DNA of 64,000 nt from Burkholderiales bacterium (GTDB lineage: Bacteria > Pseudomonadota > Gammaproteobacteria > Burkholderiales > SG8-41), in assembly GCA_019744975.1 (NCBI GenBank), contig JAIETP010000010.1, positions 210,952-274,951 on the forward strand, read 5' to 3'. Below, piece after piece: positions 21,038-30,472 of this stretch. The position numbers were made by a program, and so were the translations under genes. Each line of letters starts with the position of its first letter. The first letter of the stretch is position 1. The notes under the pieces are model-generated. The model saw only the letters and a list, made by a program, of their open reading frames with translations, did no database searches and was not told where the DNA came from.

Positions 21038-22099
21038 TCAAGGCATCACGGACGCACTAAAGTTCCGGGGCGCCTCGTGAGCAACCACGCGACCTGTAGT
21101 CCCCTGCAAATTAAGCGTCATCAGCCGCACTTCCGCCTGCACGTTGGGTTTTATCGGCCTGAACGTCAGCACCAGCAACTCGGGATCGGCTGCGGCGGAT
21201 TGGCTGGCCGCACCCACAAAAATAGAGCCGTCCGGATTAATTCGATAATTGAATCCGCGTCCAGCCTCGGCGAAATAGCGTTTGCCGGGTCGCACCGCAA
21301 TCGATTCCAATATCGCCGGATCAAATCGAATTTGCATGGGCGAACCACTGACCGGTTGATCAGCCTCCATCCGCAACGCCACTGAAAAATTTGTGCCGAC
21401 CTTGACCTTTGCAGGACCCTCCCATTGCACTCGTGCCAACCCATCATTCGGCTTCGGAACAACAGCAACGGAAGCGCGCAAATCCTGCTGCGGTTGACTC
21501 GGTAGCACCGACCGATTCACGATTGTCGATGTCGACAAAGTCCCCAAAGTAGGTGGCGACGTATTCGCAAGCGGCATTGAATCTTCCGGGGACAAAGCCG
21601 GCACAATGGCAATACTTGCCTTATGTTTCAGCGGTGGATAAATCAATTCAATCGCACTGTTAGTAATTGATTCCACTACATAACCGCCGTCGAGCGTATC
21701 GCCCGGATTGATGCCAACTGGCGCGTCACCCTTGGACACAAACACCTGAGATTTGCCGTCCTGCAGCAATCGCCCCGCAAAGCGATAAAGCATGGGGGGA
21801 GGTGGTGGTGGCGGCGGAGGTGCTACGACAATTTTCGGGGGTGGTGGTTGCCAGGATTGAAGACCGAAAAGCTCTATCTTTGTATCGCCCAACGTAGCGC
21901 GTTCGGGCAATTCGCTCAATATGCCGTTATGGTTACCCTCTTGCTCAGCTGCGCGCTCTGTCGATAGGATGTCCACGCCATTGGACGTGCCGACCTGTGG
22001 CGGGCCCGCAAGTTCATCAGGGGCTGGCGCGAATACTGCCAAACCCACCACACCAGCGAGGGTCAGGAACAGCAATGCTTTCCGGTTTCGTGCAAGCAT
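21038..22099 (-). CDS. GspC/PilP-like inner-membrane protein with cohesin-like domain
   Basis: 353 residues from ATG 22099 (a TTG 14 codons upstream is an alternative). One N-terminal transmembrane segment (ALLFLTLAGVVGLAVFA) is followed by a Pro-rich linker with nine consecutive prolines. A small beta domain comes next (MLYRFAGRLLQDGKSQVFVSKGD...GVNPGDTLDGGYVVESI-like), resembling the homology region of GspC/PilP that docks the secretin. The C-terminal 140 residues (GPAKVKVGTNFSVALRMEA...MQIRFDPAILESI...LLVLTFRPIK) match the cohesin-like beta-sandwich. It is divergently oriented to the secretion operon that begins at 22354. It probably links the inner-membrane platform to the secretin and may bind a dockerin-like or cell-surface partner; the latter is inference. 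Confidence 0.65.
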   Translation of the reverse strand: MLARNRKALLFLTLAGVVGLAVFAPAPDELAGPPQVGTSNGVDILSTERAAEQEGNHNGILSELPERATLGDTKIELFGLQSWQPPPPKIVVAPPPPPPPPPMLYRFAGRLLQDGKSQVFVSKGDAPVGINPGDTLDGGYVVESITNSAIELIYPPLKHKASIAIVPALSPEDSMPLANTSPPTLGTLSTSTIVNRSVLPSQPQQDLRASVAVVPKPNDGLARVQWEGPAKVKVGTNFSVALRMEADQPVSGSPMQIRFDPAILESIAVRPGKRYFAEAGRGFNYRINPDGSIFVGAASQSAAADPELLVLTFRPIKPNVQAEVRLMTLNLQGTTGRVVAHEAPRNFSASVMP

Positions 22100-22353
22100 T
22101 TTTGGGCCGTAGACTATTCCACGAAAATGCCGCGCCGACAAAATTGTAACCGGCGACAGCGCATGCGAATTGCATACAATTGTAGCTCACGACAGACTAA
22201 TATTACGTCTAATAGGAAAGCAGGCACTGCACAACGCAGCGGCTATACTAATAATGCCATCGCTCATGTTTACGCCGCTTGATCAACATATCCTTCTCCA
22301 CACATCTGTAGTGCGATAGACAAAAATTGCCCTTCCAAGAATAAATTCTGCTT
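22100..22353. promoter_or_regulatory. Divergent promoter region of the secretion cluster
   Basis: 254 bases between the divergent GspC/PilP-like gene and the GspG gene. It is AT-rich around 22180-22260 (TAATATTACGTCTAATAGG) and near 22320-22350. The two transcription units should start here, so coordinated control is plausible. No operator or sigma-54 element was recognised. Confidence 0.45.
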
Positions 22354-22800
22354 ATGCAAAATAGAACGTGGTTACTGACCCCCTCAGTAAATTGCCGAGC
22401 AGCTGGAGGATTTACACTTCTCGAATTGCTGGTAGTTGTTGCCATCATCGGCCTGCTGATGGGCTATGTGGGGCCCCGTTACTTTAGCCAGATTGGAAAG
22501 TCTGAAGTCAGCGTTGCCAAAGCACAGATCGACGCACTGGAAAAAGCGCTTGATCAGTACCGGCTCGATACCGGCCGTTATCCCGCCACCGAGCTGGGAC
22601 TGGCTGCCCTGGTTAAACGTCCCGCCAATGAGCCAAAGTGGAACGGACCCTATCTAAAAAAAGAAGTGCCACTTGACCCTTGGGGCAAGGCATACATATA
22701 CAAGATTCCCGGAGAACACGGGGACTATGACCTGATTTCCTATGGCCAGGATGGCCAACCTGGCGGTACCGGCGAGAACGCCGACGTAACCAATCGCTGA
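22354..22800 (+). CDS. gspG: Type II secretion major pseudopilin GspG
   Basis: 148 residues. A prepilin cleavage motif (AAGG followed by FTLLELLVVVAIIGLL, with Glu at mature position 5) lies after an unusually long 19-residue leader. The body follows GspG closely: DALEKALDQYRLDTGRYPAT, a WNGPYLKKEVPLDPWG loop and a C-terminal YDLISYGQDGQPGG that in known GspG proteins helps bind calcium. It is the first gene of a nine-gene plus-strand run in which most genes overlap or nearly touch. It would be processed by a prepilin peptidase, which is not encoded in this window, and would form the pseudopilus shaft. Confidence 0.92.
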   Translation: MQNRTWLLTPSVNCRAAGGFTLLELLVVVAIIGLLMGYVGPRYFSQIGKSEVSVAKAQIDALEKALDQYRLDTGRYPATELGLAALVKRPANEPKWNGPYLKKEVPLDPWGKAYIYKIPGEHGDYDLISYGQDGQPGGTGENADVTNR

Positions 22801-22814
22801 AGCACCATCGTCTC

Positions 22815-24005
22815 GTGCGCTACCAACTCAAGTGCGTAACGCAAGATGGTCAGATCGAACAACTCGATCTGCAAGCCATGGACGAAACGGGGGCTCGTGA
22901 TCAGGCTACGGACATGGGCTACTCTGTTCTCACCATACAACCGCGAGCAGATTTTGTTTCATTTTGGCGGCGGGAAAACAAGCGTTTTCCCGTTTTGCTT
23001 TTCAGCCAGGAATTGCTGGTGTTGCTTAATGCCGGTCTACCACTGGTCGTCGCCATCGAAACACTCATGGAAAAAGAGAGTCAATCCAATGTGCGCACCA
23101 CATTAGAACGCATTGCTGACACCCTACGCCAAGGCCGCACCTTATCCGCTGCACTGGAACAACATTCCGGTACTTTCAGTGCGCTCTATATCGCCACAGT
23201 GCGAGCCAGTGAACGCACCAGTGATCTTGGACCGGCGCTTGTCCGCTATGTGGCCTACCAGAATCAAATTGACGCCCTTCGGAAACGACTGGTCAACGCG
23301 TCCATTTACCCTGCACTACTCATATTTGCCGGTGGGATAGTAAGCCTGTTTCTGCTGCTTTACGTGGTACCACGCTTCGGCAAAGTGTATGAAGATCGTA
23401 GTGCCGAACTGCCTTGGGCTTCAAAGTTACTGCTCTACTGGGGACAGGCTGTAGAAGGACATGCGCTGCCGATAACTGGCGCACTCCTCGCATTGGGCAT
23501 AGCACTTTGGTATGTATTAAGATTGCCCGAGGTACGTGCAAACCTTGAATCGCTGCTTTGGCGCTTGCCCGTTATCGGCGAGCAAATGAAGGTGTACCAA
23601 CTGGCACGTTTCTACCGCACCATCGGCATGCTTCTGCGCGGTGGCATGCCACTGGTCGCGGCATTGAATATGGGCGCCACGCTGCTTCACCCAGTCATGC
23701 GAAAGCGTTTGGTAAATGCCAGTTTAGCTATCAGCGAAGGGCGGCCCGTGTCAGATTCAATGAATGACAACGGTTTGACTACACCCGTTGCTCTACGCTT
23801 GCTATCCGTGGGAGAGCAAAGCGGAAATATGGGGGAGATGATGGATAGCATTGCGCTGTTCCATGATGAGGAAATCAGTCGTTGGGTGGATTGGTTTACT
23901 CGTCTCTTTGAACCCATCCTGATGGGAATAATCGGCGTCTTGATCGGTGGCATCGTCATACTAATGTACATGCCCATTTTCGAGCTCGCCGGAAGCCTGC
24001 AATGA
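22815..24005 (+). CDS. gspF: Type II secretion inner-membrane platform protein GspF
   Basis: 396 residues from GTG 22815. It is a typical GspF/PilC family protein: a cytoplasmic N-terminal segment (YQLKCVTQDGQIEQLDL), then two repeated F domains. Each has the L..LL.AGLPL...L motif (FSQELLVLLNAGLPLVVAIE and FYRTIGMLLRGGMPLVAAL), and three transmembrane segments lie near 170-195, 215-235 and 370-392. The C-terminal segment (EPILMGIIGVLIGGIVILMYMPIFEL) is characteristic. It forms the inner-membrane base that the ATPase acts on. The next gene starts inside its stop codon (ATGA). Confidence 0.93.
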   Translation: MRYQLKCVTQDGQIEQLDLQAMDETGARDQATDMGYSVLTIQPRADFVSFWRRENKRFPVLLFSQELLVLLNAGLPLVVAIETLMEKESQSNVRTTLERIADTLRQGRTLSAALEQHSGTFSALYIATVRASERTSDLGPALVRYVAYQNQIDALRKRLVNASIYPALLIFAGGIVSLFLLLYVVPRFGKVYEDRSAELPWASKLLLYWGQAVEGHALPITGALLALGIALWYVLRLPEVRANLESLLWRLPVIGEQMKVYQLARFYRTIGMLLRGGMPLVAALNMGATLLHPVMRKRLVNASLAISEGRPVSDSMNDNGLTTPVALRLLSVGEQSGNMGEMMDSIALFHDEEISRWVDWFTRLFEPILMGIIGVLIGGIVILMYMPIFELAGSLQ

Positions 24006-25696
24006 ATGCCATCACGCCAGACCGTGTTAATGCCCTTTCTGCGCAGCAGGTCGCGCAAGCACGAACCGTTGCCACCAGTTCCCGCGTACGATTGGTCGAG
24101 GCGCTGGAAGCACAGACCGGGCTGGCTCCAGATGAATTTGTATCTGCGCTCGCCGCCACCGTACGGCTACCGATCATGTCAATGGAGACACTGCGACACG
24201 CGCTCCCATTGTTCGACACGGTCCCATTCAACGAGTGTTCGCAGCGTGGATGTGTTTTGGTAAGCGACGAAGACGGCAACACAATTCTCGTTACTGATGA
24301 TCCGTTTAGCAGCGCGTTGCAATCATGGGCCGATGAACGCATTCAATCACCTTACACCTGGGCACTTGTGCACAAGGGTGATCTCATCGCATTTCTCGCC
24401 AGTCACGAGGAAATGCTGCGCGCGCTTGATGCCGTGCATACCTCCGATGCGCATGTTTCCGATGACAGAGAACGGCATGAAGATCTCTCGCTTAAAGCAA
24501 TCAACGATGAAACCAGCGAAGTAGTCCGGTTGGTACGCTCAACGCTGCGTGACGCCCTGAAAAACGGTGCCAGCGACATTCACATGGAAACCGTTTCCAG
24601 CGGCCTTACTATCAAATTCCGCATTGATGGCATTCTTTCACATGTTAAATCCATATCGGACACCCAGCAGGCAGAGCAGGCACTTTCGCGTATAAAAGTT
24701 CTCGCTGAGCTTGATGTCACAGAGCGGCGCGTACCACAGGACGGTCGCTTCAAAGCACTTGACCAGGGCAGAACGATCGATTTCAGGGTATCCATCATGC
24801 CAAGTATTTACGGTGAAGATGCCGTATTACGGGTACTCGACAAACAATCGCTTTACGAAAGTGCACAACAACAACTGTCGCTTGACAGTCTTGGTTTCGA
24901 ACCTGCAGACATTCGCATGCTCCGCCGACTATCGCATGAGCCATACGGAATGATGCTCGTAACTGGCCCGACCGGCAGTGGCAAGACTACGACGCTATAC
25001 GCAGCAATTTCTGAGATCAACAGTGGCCAGGAAAAAATTGTCACAATCGAAGATCCGGTCGAGTATCAATTGGCAGGGGTTCTCCAGATCCCCGTAAATG
25101 AGAAAAAAGGGCTAACCTTTGCGCGTGGACTGCGTTCTATTCTGCGACATGATCCAGACAAGATCATGGTCGGCGAAATCCGTGACGCAGAAACCGCAAA
25201 CATTGCTGTGCAATCCGCACTGACCGGGCATTTGGTATTCACCACGGTGCATGCAAACAACGTTTTTGATGTTATTGGGCGGTTCATGCACATGAACGTC
25301 GACCTCTACGGTTTTGTATCCGCCTTGAACGCCATTCTCGCGCAGCGCCTGGTCCGTTTGATTTGCCCGCACTGCGCAGACGATCACATGCCTGACGCTG
25401 CGGTATTGCAGGAGTCCGGGATCAATGCCGCTGACGCCTTGAATTACCGCTTCCGAGTTGGCCGTGGCTGCCGCGAATGCCGCGGCTCGGGCTTCAAAGG
25501 GCGCAAGGCCATTGCCGAACTCATGATACTTAACGACGAATTGCGCGAACTCATCATTACCCGTGCCCCAGTCCGCCAACTGAAAGAAGCTGCACACCGC
25601 TCAGGCACCCGTTTCCTGCGCGATGCAGCGCTTGATGCAGTGAGGCTAGGCAACACCACGCTGGAGGAGATCAACCGTGTCACCTTTGTGGCGTGA
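24002..25696 (+). CDS. gspE: Type II secretion/type IV pilus assembly ATPase GspE
   Basis: 564 residues, start overlapping the gspF stop. It has a Walker A motif (GPTGSGKTTTLYA, about residue 322), an Asp box (TIEDPVEYQL), a Walker B region (RHDPDKIMVGEIRDAETA), a His box (TGHLVFTTVHANN) and a zinc-binding tetracysteine (CPHC about 455, CREC about 491). The N-terminal 120 residues form a GspE/MshEN-like domain. ATP hydrolysis on the cytoplasmic side drives pseudopilus growth. The length fits the family. The stop overlaps the next start by 20 bases, so expression is coupled. Confidence 0.95.
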   Translation: MNAITPDRVNALSAQQVAQARTVATSSRVRLVEALEAQTGLAPDEFVSALAATVRLPIMSMETLRHALPLFDTVPFNECSQRGCVLVSDEDGNTILVTDDPFSSALQSWADERIQSPYTWALVHKGDLIAFLASHEEMLRALDAVHTSDAHVSDDRERHEDLSLKAINDETSEVVRLVRSTLRDALKNGASDIHMETVSSGLTIKFRIDGILSHVKSISDTQQAEQALSRIKVLAELDVTERRVPQDGRFKALDQGRTIDFRVSIMPSIYGEDAVLRVLDKQSLYESAQQQLSLDSLGFEPADIRMLRRLSHEPYGMMLVTGPTGSGKTTTLYAAISEINSGQEKIVTIEDPVEYQLAGVLQIPVNEKKGLTFARGLRSILRHDPDKIMVGEIRDAETANIAVQSALTGHLVFTTVHANNVFDVIGRFMHMNVDLYGFVSALNAILAQRLVRLICPHCADDHMPDAAVLQESGINAADALNYRFRVGRGCRECRGSGFKGRKAIAELMILNDELRELIITRAPVRQLKEAAHRSGTRFLRDAALDAVRLGNTTLEEINRVTFVA

Positions 25697-26510
25697 CCAT
25701 CTGCTTATTTCACTTGCACCTGACGAACTGAGCTGGGTGCGATTAAGTGGCGTACTGAAGCCAGAGGCTCGTGACAAGTGTGTTGTGACGATCGAGAACC
25801 CCCACGGCGCACGGTCTTGGGATAACGCTGTTTCGGCATTGCGCGAAGAGACCGTGAAATGGCGCGACGATCGGCTGCTCGTTAGTATCGTATTGTCGAA
25901 TCATTTTGTCCGATACGCACTCATTCCCCACAGCCAGGGCATCAACGGCTACAAAGAGGAACTGGCCCTTGCAAAATTTCATTTTTCCAAAGTACATGGC
26001 GAAACCGTCCGAGACTGGGACATCCGGCTAAGCCCCGCTTATTCCGGTGGGGCACGACTTGCCTGCGCAATAGACACCGCCCTTATCGAGACACTACGGC
26101 AACTTTTTCCGCAAAACAGACGGCAACGACTCGCTTCTGTGCAACCACTACTCATGTCTGCATTCAACAGCGGTGCTTCCGGCATTCCGGAAGCAGGCGC
26201 CTGGCTGCTGATTGTCGAGCATGATCGAACGTGCGTGGCTTTGCTTTCGGGCAAAACATGGTACGCAGTGCAAAATGTGAAAGGCCAGTTTTTGGGCTCA
26301 GAGGCTTGGGTCAGCTTAGTGGAACGTGAGCGCTGGCGCGTTAATCTCGATAGTGTTCCCGATACCATTTTGGTGCTTTCCCCGGGAACACCGTCTTTGC
26401 CACACCAATCCCACGGTGCCTGGAAAATGTCGGAAATGCAACTTCGCTGGCCCGTCGGTATGCAACCAGCTCGCGACAGTATTTATGCAAAGGCAATCAG
26501 CGCGGCATGA
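25677..26510 (+). CDS. PilM/GspL-like cytoplasmic platform protein
   Basis: 277 residues from GTG 25677 with a GGAGGAG site. There is no signal or membrane segment. The sequence is divergent but has the layout of an actin-like PilM/MshI/GspL cytoplasmic domain: an N-terminal strand pair (DHLLISLAPDELSWVRL), a central SIVLSNHFVRYALIPHS block and a second subdomain (GAWLLIVEHDRTCVALLSG). In related systems this protein links the ATPase ring to the PilN-like protein, which here is the next gene and starts within its stop (ATGA). The assignment rests on position and weak similarity. Confidence 0.65.
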   Translation: MSPLWRDHLLISLAPDELSWVRLSGVLKPEARDKCVVTIENPHGARSWDNAVSALREETVKWRDDRLLVSIVLSNHFVRYALIPHSQGINGYKEELALAKFHFSKVHGETVRDWDIRLSPAYSGGARLACAIDTALIETLRQLFPQNRRQRLASVQPLLMSAFNSGASGIPEAGAWLLIVEHDRTCVALLSGKTWYAVQNVKGQFLGSEAWVSLVERERWRVNLDSVPDTILVLSPGTPSLPHQSHGAWKMSEMQLRWPVGMQPARDSIYAKAISAA

Positions 26511-27031
26511 AACGCGCCCTTCTCGAACTCGATTACGTTGCACCACCACGCCGCTCGGTGTGGGTAGGGCTTTTTCTGCTGGCAATGGCATTAGGAACTA
26601 GCGCCGATCTCGCACTGCGATATATTGATGCACGCAGCGAACTTTCGCGCACTGAGACTGCACAGGGACTTCTAAATACGGCGCGCAAGACAGCAAAGCC
26701 TGTATCAACAACCCGACTCAATGAACAGATCAAGGCTGCTGAGACTATCGTACGGCAGCTGACCCTGCCTTGGGCACCTCTTATCGAGACACTGGAAAGC
26801 ACATCGGCGACGGATGTCGCGGTGCTGCAAATACAGCCGGAAACACAACAGGGATTAGTTCGCATCTCCGCTGAAGCGCGTAATTCAGATGCCATGTGGA
26901 AGTACCTAATGAGTCTCTCAGCTACGAGCACGCTGAATAACGTCCACTTGCTCAATCATCAAGTTCAACTCGATGATCCTGCCAAGCCACTACAATTTTC
27001 CGTACAGGCTGCATTCAGGATTCCTCGATGA
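26507..27031 (+). CDS. PilN-like inner-membrane assembly protein
   Basis: 174 residues. A single transmembrane segment (VWVGLFLLAMALGTSADLAL, about 17-36) after a short basic N-terminus is followed by a coiled-coil-like linker. The periplasmic ferredoxin-like domain includes WAPLIETLESTSATDVAVLQIQPE, a layout shared by PilN and GspL C-terminal parts. It starts inside the stop codon of the PilM-like gene and ends overlapping the PilO-like gene, the same PilM-N-O order as in type IV pili. It should sit in the inner membrane as a heterodimer partner of the next product. Confidence 0.72.
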   Translation: MKRALLELDYVAPPRRSVWVGLFLLAMALGTSADLALRYIDARSELSRTETAQGLLNTARKTAKPVSTTRLNEQIKAAETIVRQLTLPWAPLIETLESTSATDVAVLQIQPETQQGLVRISAEARNSDAMWKYLMSLSATSTLNNVHLLNHQVQLDDPAKPLQFSVQAAFRIPR

Positions 27032-27558
27032 AATATCTGCATTATTTAATGCGCGCACTGGGACCATTTGGCGTTGCCGGACTCTCGTTACTCCTGTGCT
27101 GTGCGGTGTTTTACTTGAGTGTTGTCAAACCTGCCGAATCAGAAGTCACATCTCAGCGCGATGCCAGTCAGCGAATGAAATCACGTTCGCCCTATCAACC
27201 GGTTTCAATGGATAGACGCGAAATCGACTTGCGCAGATTTAACAATTTATTCCCGCCGACTGAAGATATTGCCCATGAAATGAAAAACCTTTGGGTGAAC
27301 GCGGCGGAATTCGAGATTGATCTGTACCAAGGGGAATATCGCCTCGAATCTGACGATTCAGGGCTTGCACGCTACCGTGTAACACTACCTATGCGCGCCT
27401 CCTATTCCCAGATACGACAATTCATCAATTTCATACTTAAAGAAACCCCGGCTATTTCCATTGATGGGTTACGTTTTGAGCGCAAAAAAATCGGAGAAAC
27501 TCGGCTCGAAGCACAGCTCCGGCTTACACTCTATTTTCGCCCTGCGGCGCAGCCCTGA
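27028..27558 (+). CDS. PilO/GspM-like inner-membrane assembly protein
   Basis: 176 residues. One transmembrane segment (GVAGLSLLLCCAVFYLSVVKP, about 13-33), a helical linker and a periplasmic ferredoxin-like domain are visible; the latter includes YRVTLPMRASYSQIRQFINFILKETPAISIDGLRFE, split by a predicted turn, which is the typical PilO/GspM signature. The start overlaps the PilN-like stop (ATGA). Together these two proteins would connect the cytoplasmic ring to the GspC/PilP-like protein and the secretin. Confidence 0.75.
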   Translation: MKYLHYLMRALGPFGVAGLSLLLCCAVFYLSVVKPAESEVTSQRDASQRMKSRSPYQPVSMDRREIDLRRFNNLFPPTEDIAHEMKNLWVNAAEFEIDLYQGEYRLESDDSGLARYRVTLPMRASYSQIRQFINFILKETPAISIDGLRFERKKIGETRLEAQLRLTLYFRPAAQP

Positions 27559-27617
27559 ATTTCCAATGCATCTTCGAAAATGCTCCTTATAGTAATCATT
27601 GCCTCAGGGGACGCAAT

Positions 27618-29588
27618 ATGAAAATGACAAATGCTCAATCGCTAATTAAAAATGTGCTGATTTCAATTGCGGCCGCATTGATGCTCGCAGGATGCGAGAC
27701 TAACCTAATCTTAAAAGAATCACGTGATCATTTTGATTCTGGCCGCGGCGAAGAGGGGCTCATGGTCTTGGAAAAAGCATCGCGCGACAATCCAGGAAAC
27801 CTCGCATATCGCTCAGAATATTTTCGTCAAAGAGAGCTGGCGATCGCTCAATGGTTAAGTCAAGCAGAGACATTGCGACAAGCGGGACAACACGACTCAG
27901 CGACCGCAATCTATCGTGTCATCCTGAAATACGACCCTCAAAATGTGCGTGCGCAAACCGGAATCGCCGGACTGGAAACCGACAAAAGTCATCGTGTCGC
28001 CATCGCAAACGCCGAAAAACTTATCAAGGAAAACAAATTTATCGAGGCACGCGACGCCCTCAGGCCTGTTTTTAACGAAAATCCGACGCACCGCGACGCG
28101 CGCCGACTACAGCGCGAGATTGATGACAAAACCCTCAAACCCGCGATCATCACACCTCAGATCAAGGCTACAACGGCAAAACCCATCACACTTGAACTAC
28201 GCGAAGTCTCTCTGCGCTCGGTATTCGACGTGATTTCCAGAACCACTGGGCTAAGTTTCGTTTTCGACAAGGATTTTCGTGGCGATCAGCGTACAACCAT
28301 TACTGTACGCAATGCGACCGTAGATGAGCTTTTAGGACTAGTGCTCTCCACCAATCAACTCGAGCAGAAATTTGTCAACGAGAATACGTTGATGATTTAC
28401 CCCAACACACCACAGAAGCAACGCGAATACCAGGAATTGGTGATCCGGACGTTTTATCTTAAGAACGTACCTGCGAAACAAACTGCAAGCATGATTCGCA
28501 CGCTGGTAAAAACCCGGGACATCTTCATAGACGACACACTTAATATGCTTGTCATCAAAGACACTCCTAACGCAATACGCATGGCAGAGAAACTGGTTGC
28601 CGCGCACGATCTCGCAGAGCCTGAAGTCATGCTGGAAGTGGAAGTACTGGAAATCGGCTCTAACCGACTACTTGATTTGGGGCTGCGTTATCCGGATTCC
28701 GTCGCATGGAGCTTGGTGGGCGGAGCTACAACACCGGGTGGCGGCTCCATCGGTACTCCTGGCGTTTTGTCGCTTACGGAATGGCTCAATCGCAATGCAG
28801 GCTTGGTGCGCCTTACTGTTACTAATCCTCTGTTTTTATTTTCATTACGCCAACAAGATGGGGTCACCAGCGTTTTGGCAAACCCGCGCATCCGTGTAAA
28901 AAACCGAGAAAAAGCAAAAATACACATCGGCGACCGCGTGCCCGTCATTACCACAACCGCTGCTGCTGCCGGCGGGTTCGTATCCGAATCTGTAAGTTAT
29001 CTCGATGTCGGACTCAAGCTGGAAGTCGAACCTCTCGTGTATTTGCAGGATGAAATCGGCATAAAGGTGGGTCTTGAGGTGAGTAATATCGTGCGCGAAA
29101 TTCGCAGCACCAATTCCAATACCCTGACCTATCAAGTCGGCACGCGAAACGCGCAGACCAACCTGCGGTTAAAGGACGGGGAAACGCAGATCCTCGCAGG
29201 ACTGATCAGCAGTGAAGACCGGCGCACCGCCAATCGCGTTCCAGGAATTGGTGCATTGCCTGTGGTAGGACGTTTGTTCTCGGACACACATGAAACCCGC
29301 GGCAAAACCGAAATCGTGCTGTTAATTACACCGCGCCTGTTACGAACACTAGACCGCCCAGACAATCGCGTTGTTGAATTCTCAGCCGGAACCGAAGCAT
29401 CGTCCGGCACGCTTTCCGTATCAGCAGCAACACCCGTCACTCAACCATCACCCCCGATAGCAGTTCCAACAGCACCAAAGCCCACGCCCGCACCGGCTGT
29501 TCAACCTGCTCCGACGCCAGGACAACAGTCGCCTCCGCCAGCAATACCGGCACTGGTGCCGTTTGGCGGCTTGCAACCCAGTCCTTGA
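27618..29588 (+). CDS. gspD: Secretin lipoprotein GspD
   Basis: 656 residues from ATG 27618 with an AGGGGA site. It has a lipobox (AALMLAGC, Cys about residue 25). Residues about 30-165 form TPR-like helices (ALRPVFNENPTHRDARRLQREI). An STN/N0 domain (LELREVSLRSVFDVISRTTGLSF) and N1-type secretin domains follow, then the C-terminal secretin pore (VLANPRIRVKNREKAKIHIGDRVP and GLISSEDRRTANRVPGIGALPVVGRLF, each broken at turns). The last 55 residues are a Pro/Thr-rich tail. The tail carries no cohesin-like module, while the GspC/PilP-like protein does. It forms the outer-membrane channel; being lipidated, it may self-pilot. Confidence 0.92.
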   Translation: MKMTNAQSLIKNVLISIAAALMLAGCETNLILKESRDHFDSGRGEEGLMVLEKASRDNPGNLAYRSEYFRQRELAIAQWLSQAETLRQAGQHDSATAIYRVILKYDPQNVRAQTGIAGLETDKSHRVAIANAEKLIKENKFIEARDALRPVFNENPTHRDARRLQREIDDKTLKPAIITPQIKATTAKPITLELREVSLRSVFDVISRTTGLSFVFDKDFRGDQRTTITVRNATVDELLGLVLSTNQLEQKFVNENTLMIYPNTPQKQREYQELVIRTFYLKNVPAKQTASMIRTLVKTRDIFIDDTLNMLVIKDTPNAIRMAEKLVAAHDLAEPEVMLEVEVLEIGSNRLLDLGLRYPDSVAWSLVGGATTPGGGSIGTPGVLSLTEWLNRNAGLVRLTVTNPLFLFSLRQQDGVTSVLANPRIRVKNREKAKIHIGDRVPVITTTAAAAGGFVSESVSYLDVGLKLEVEPLVYLQDEIGIKVGLEVSNIVREIRSTNSNTLTYQVGTRNAQTNLRLKDGETQILAGLISSEDRRTANRVPGIGALPVVGRLFSDTHETRGKTEIVLLITPRLLRTLDRPDNRVVEFSAGTEASSGTLSVSAATPVTQPSPPIAVPTAPKPTPAPAVQPAPTPGQQSPPPAIPALVPFGGLQPSP

Positions 29589-29604
29589 TTCGCAAACGTT
29601 GCCT

Positions 29605-30084
29605 GTGAAACATCGTTCAACAGCCGGCTTCACGCTGATCGAACTCGTAATTACGGTAGCGATCATCGCAATACTCGCCTCCATTGCAATGCCACTGAAC
29701 GAACTAACTGTCCAGCGCGGCAAGGAGCAAGACTTGCGGCGGGCACTGCGCGAAATTCGTAATGGTATTGATTCCTATAAACAAGCCTCGGATGAGGGAC
29801 GAATTCTTAAGAGAATCGGTGAATCTGGTTATCCGAAGCGTCTCGAAGATCTGATTGAAGGTGTCGATGATCAAAAGAACCCGAAGAAAGAGAAAATCTA
29901 TTTTTTGCGCCGTATCCCGCGCGATCCTCTGGACGAGGATCCCAATAAAACGGCTGTGGACACATGGGGCAAGCGCAGTTACTCAAGCCCACCTGATGAC
30001 CCCAGAGACGGTGACGATGTATTCGACATATACACACTTGCCTCTGGAAAAGGTATCAACGGACGACCTTATCGAGAATGGTAA
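29605..30084 (+). CDS. Type II pseudopilin (GspG/GspH-like)
   Basis: 159 residues from GTG 29605, chosen because it gives a short prepilin leader (MKHRSTAG) before FTLIELVITVAIIAILAS; Glu is at mature position 5. TTG starts further upstream are possible. The body (ALREIRNGIDSYKQASDEGR, RIPRDPLDEDPN, TWGKRSYSS) resembles GspG-like pseudopilins but is longer than usual, with an Asp-rich insert. It lies 16 bases after gspD and overlaps the following pseudopilin start. It is probably a minor pseudopilin of the same fibre. Confidence 0.8.
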   Translation: MKHRSTAGFTLIELVITVAIIAILASIAMPLNELTVQRGKEQDLRRALREIRNGIDSYKQASDEGRILKRIGESGYPKRLEDLIEGVDDQKNPKKEKIYFLRRIPRDPLDEDPNKTAVDTWGKRSYSSPPDDPRDGDDVFDIYTLASGKGINGRPYREW

Positions 30085-30461
30085 TGCGCACACGTTCAAA
30101 CGCATTTACATTAATCGAACTCATAGTCGTACTCGCCATTGTTGCATTGTTGCTTACCCTGGCAGTACCGAGATATTTTTCCAGCATTGATCGCTCCAAA
30201 GAGGCGGTGCTCAAAGAAAACCTCTACCAAGTACGCGATGCCATTAACAAATACTACGCCGACAAAGGCAAATACCCGGAGTCTCTCGAATCGCTCACCA
30301 GTGATAAATACCTGCGAAAATTACCAATAGACCCGGTCACGGAGAGCGCCACAACCTGGGTTATCGTGCCTCCAGAAGACGCCCAGAAAGGCGGAGTCTA
30401 CGATATTAAAAGTGGGGCTAAGGGCAAAGCGGTGGACGGCACGGCCTTCACAGAGTGGTAA
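30084..30461 (+). CDS. Type II pseudopilin
   Basis: 125 residues from ATG 30084, whose first base is the last base of the preceding TAA stop; an in-frame ATG two codons earlier (30078) is equally possible. The prepilin motif is SNA followed by FTLIELIVVLAIVALLLTLAVP, with Glu at position 5; Ala replaces the usual Gly at -1, which prepilin peptidases tolerate. The body (NLYQVRDAINKYYADKGKYPESLESL, LPIDPVT) is a classic small GspG/PilE-type pseudopilin. It belongs to the same overlapping gene run. Confidence 0.82.
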   Translation: MRTRSNAFTLIELIVVLAIVALLLTLAVPRYFSSIDRSKEAVLKENLYQVRDAINKYYADKGKYPESLESLTSDKYLRKLPIDPVTESATTWVIVPPEDAQKGGVYDIKSGAKGKAVDGTAFTEW

Positions 30462-30472
30462 CCATACGCGTC

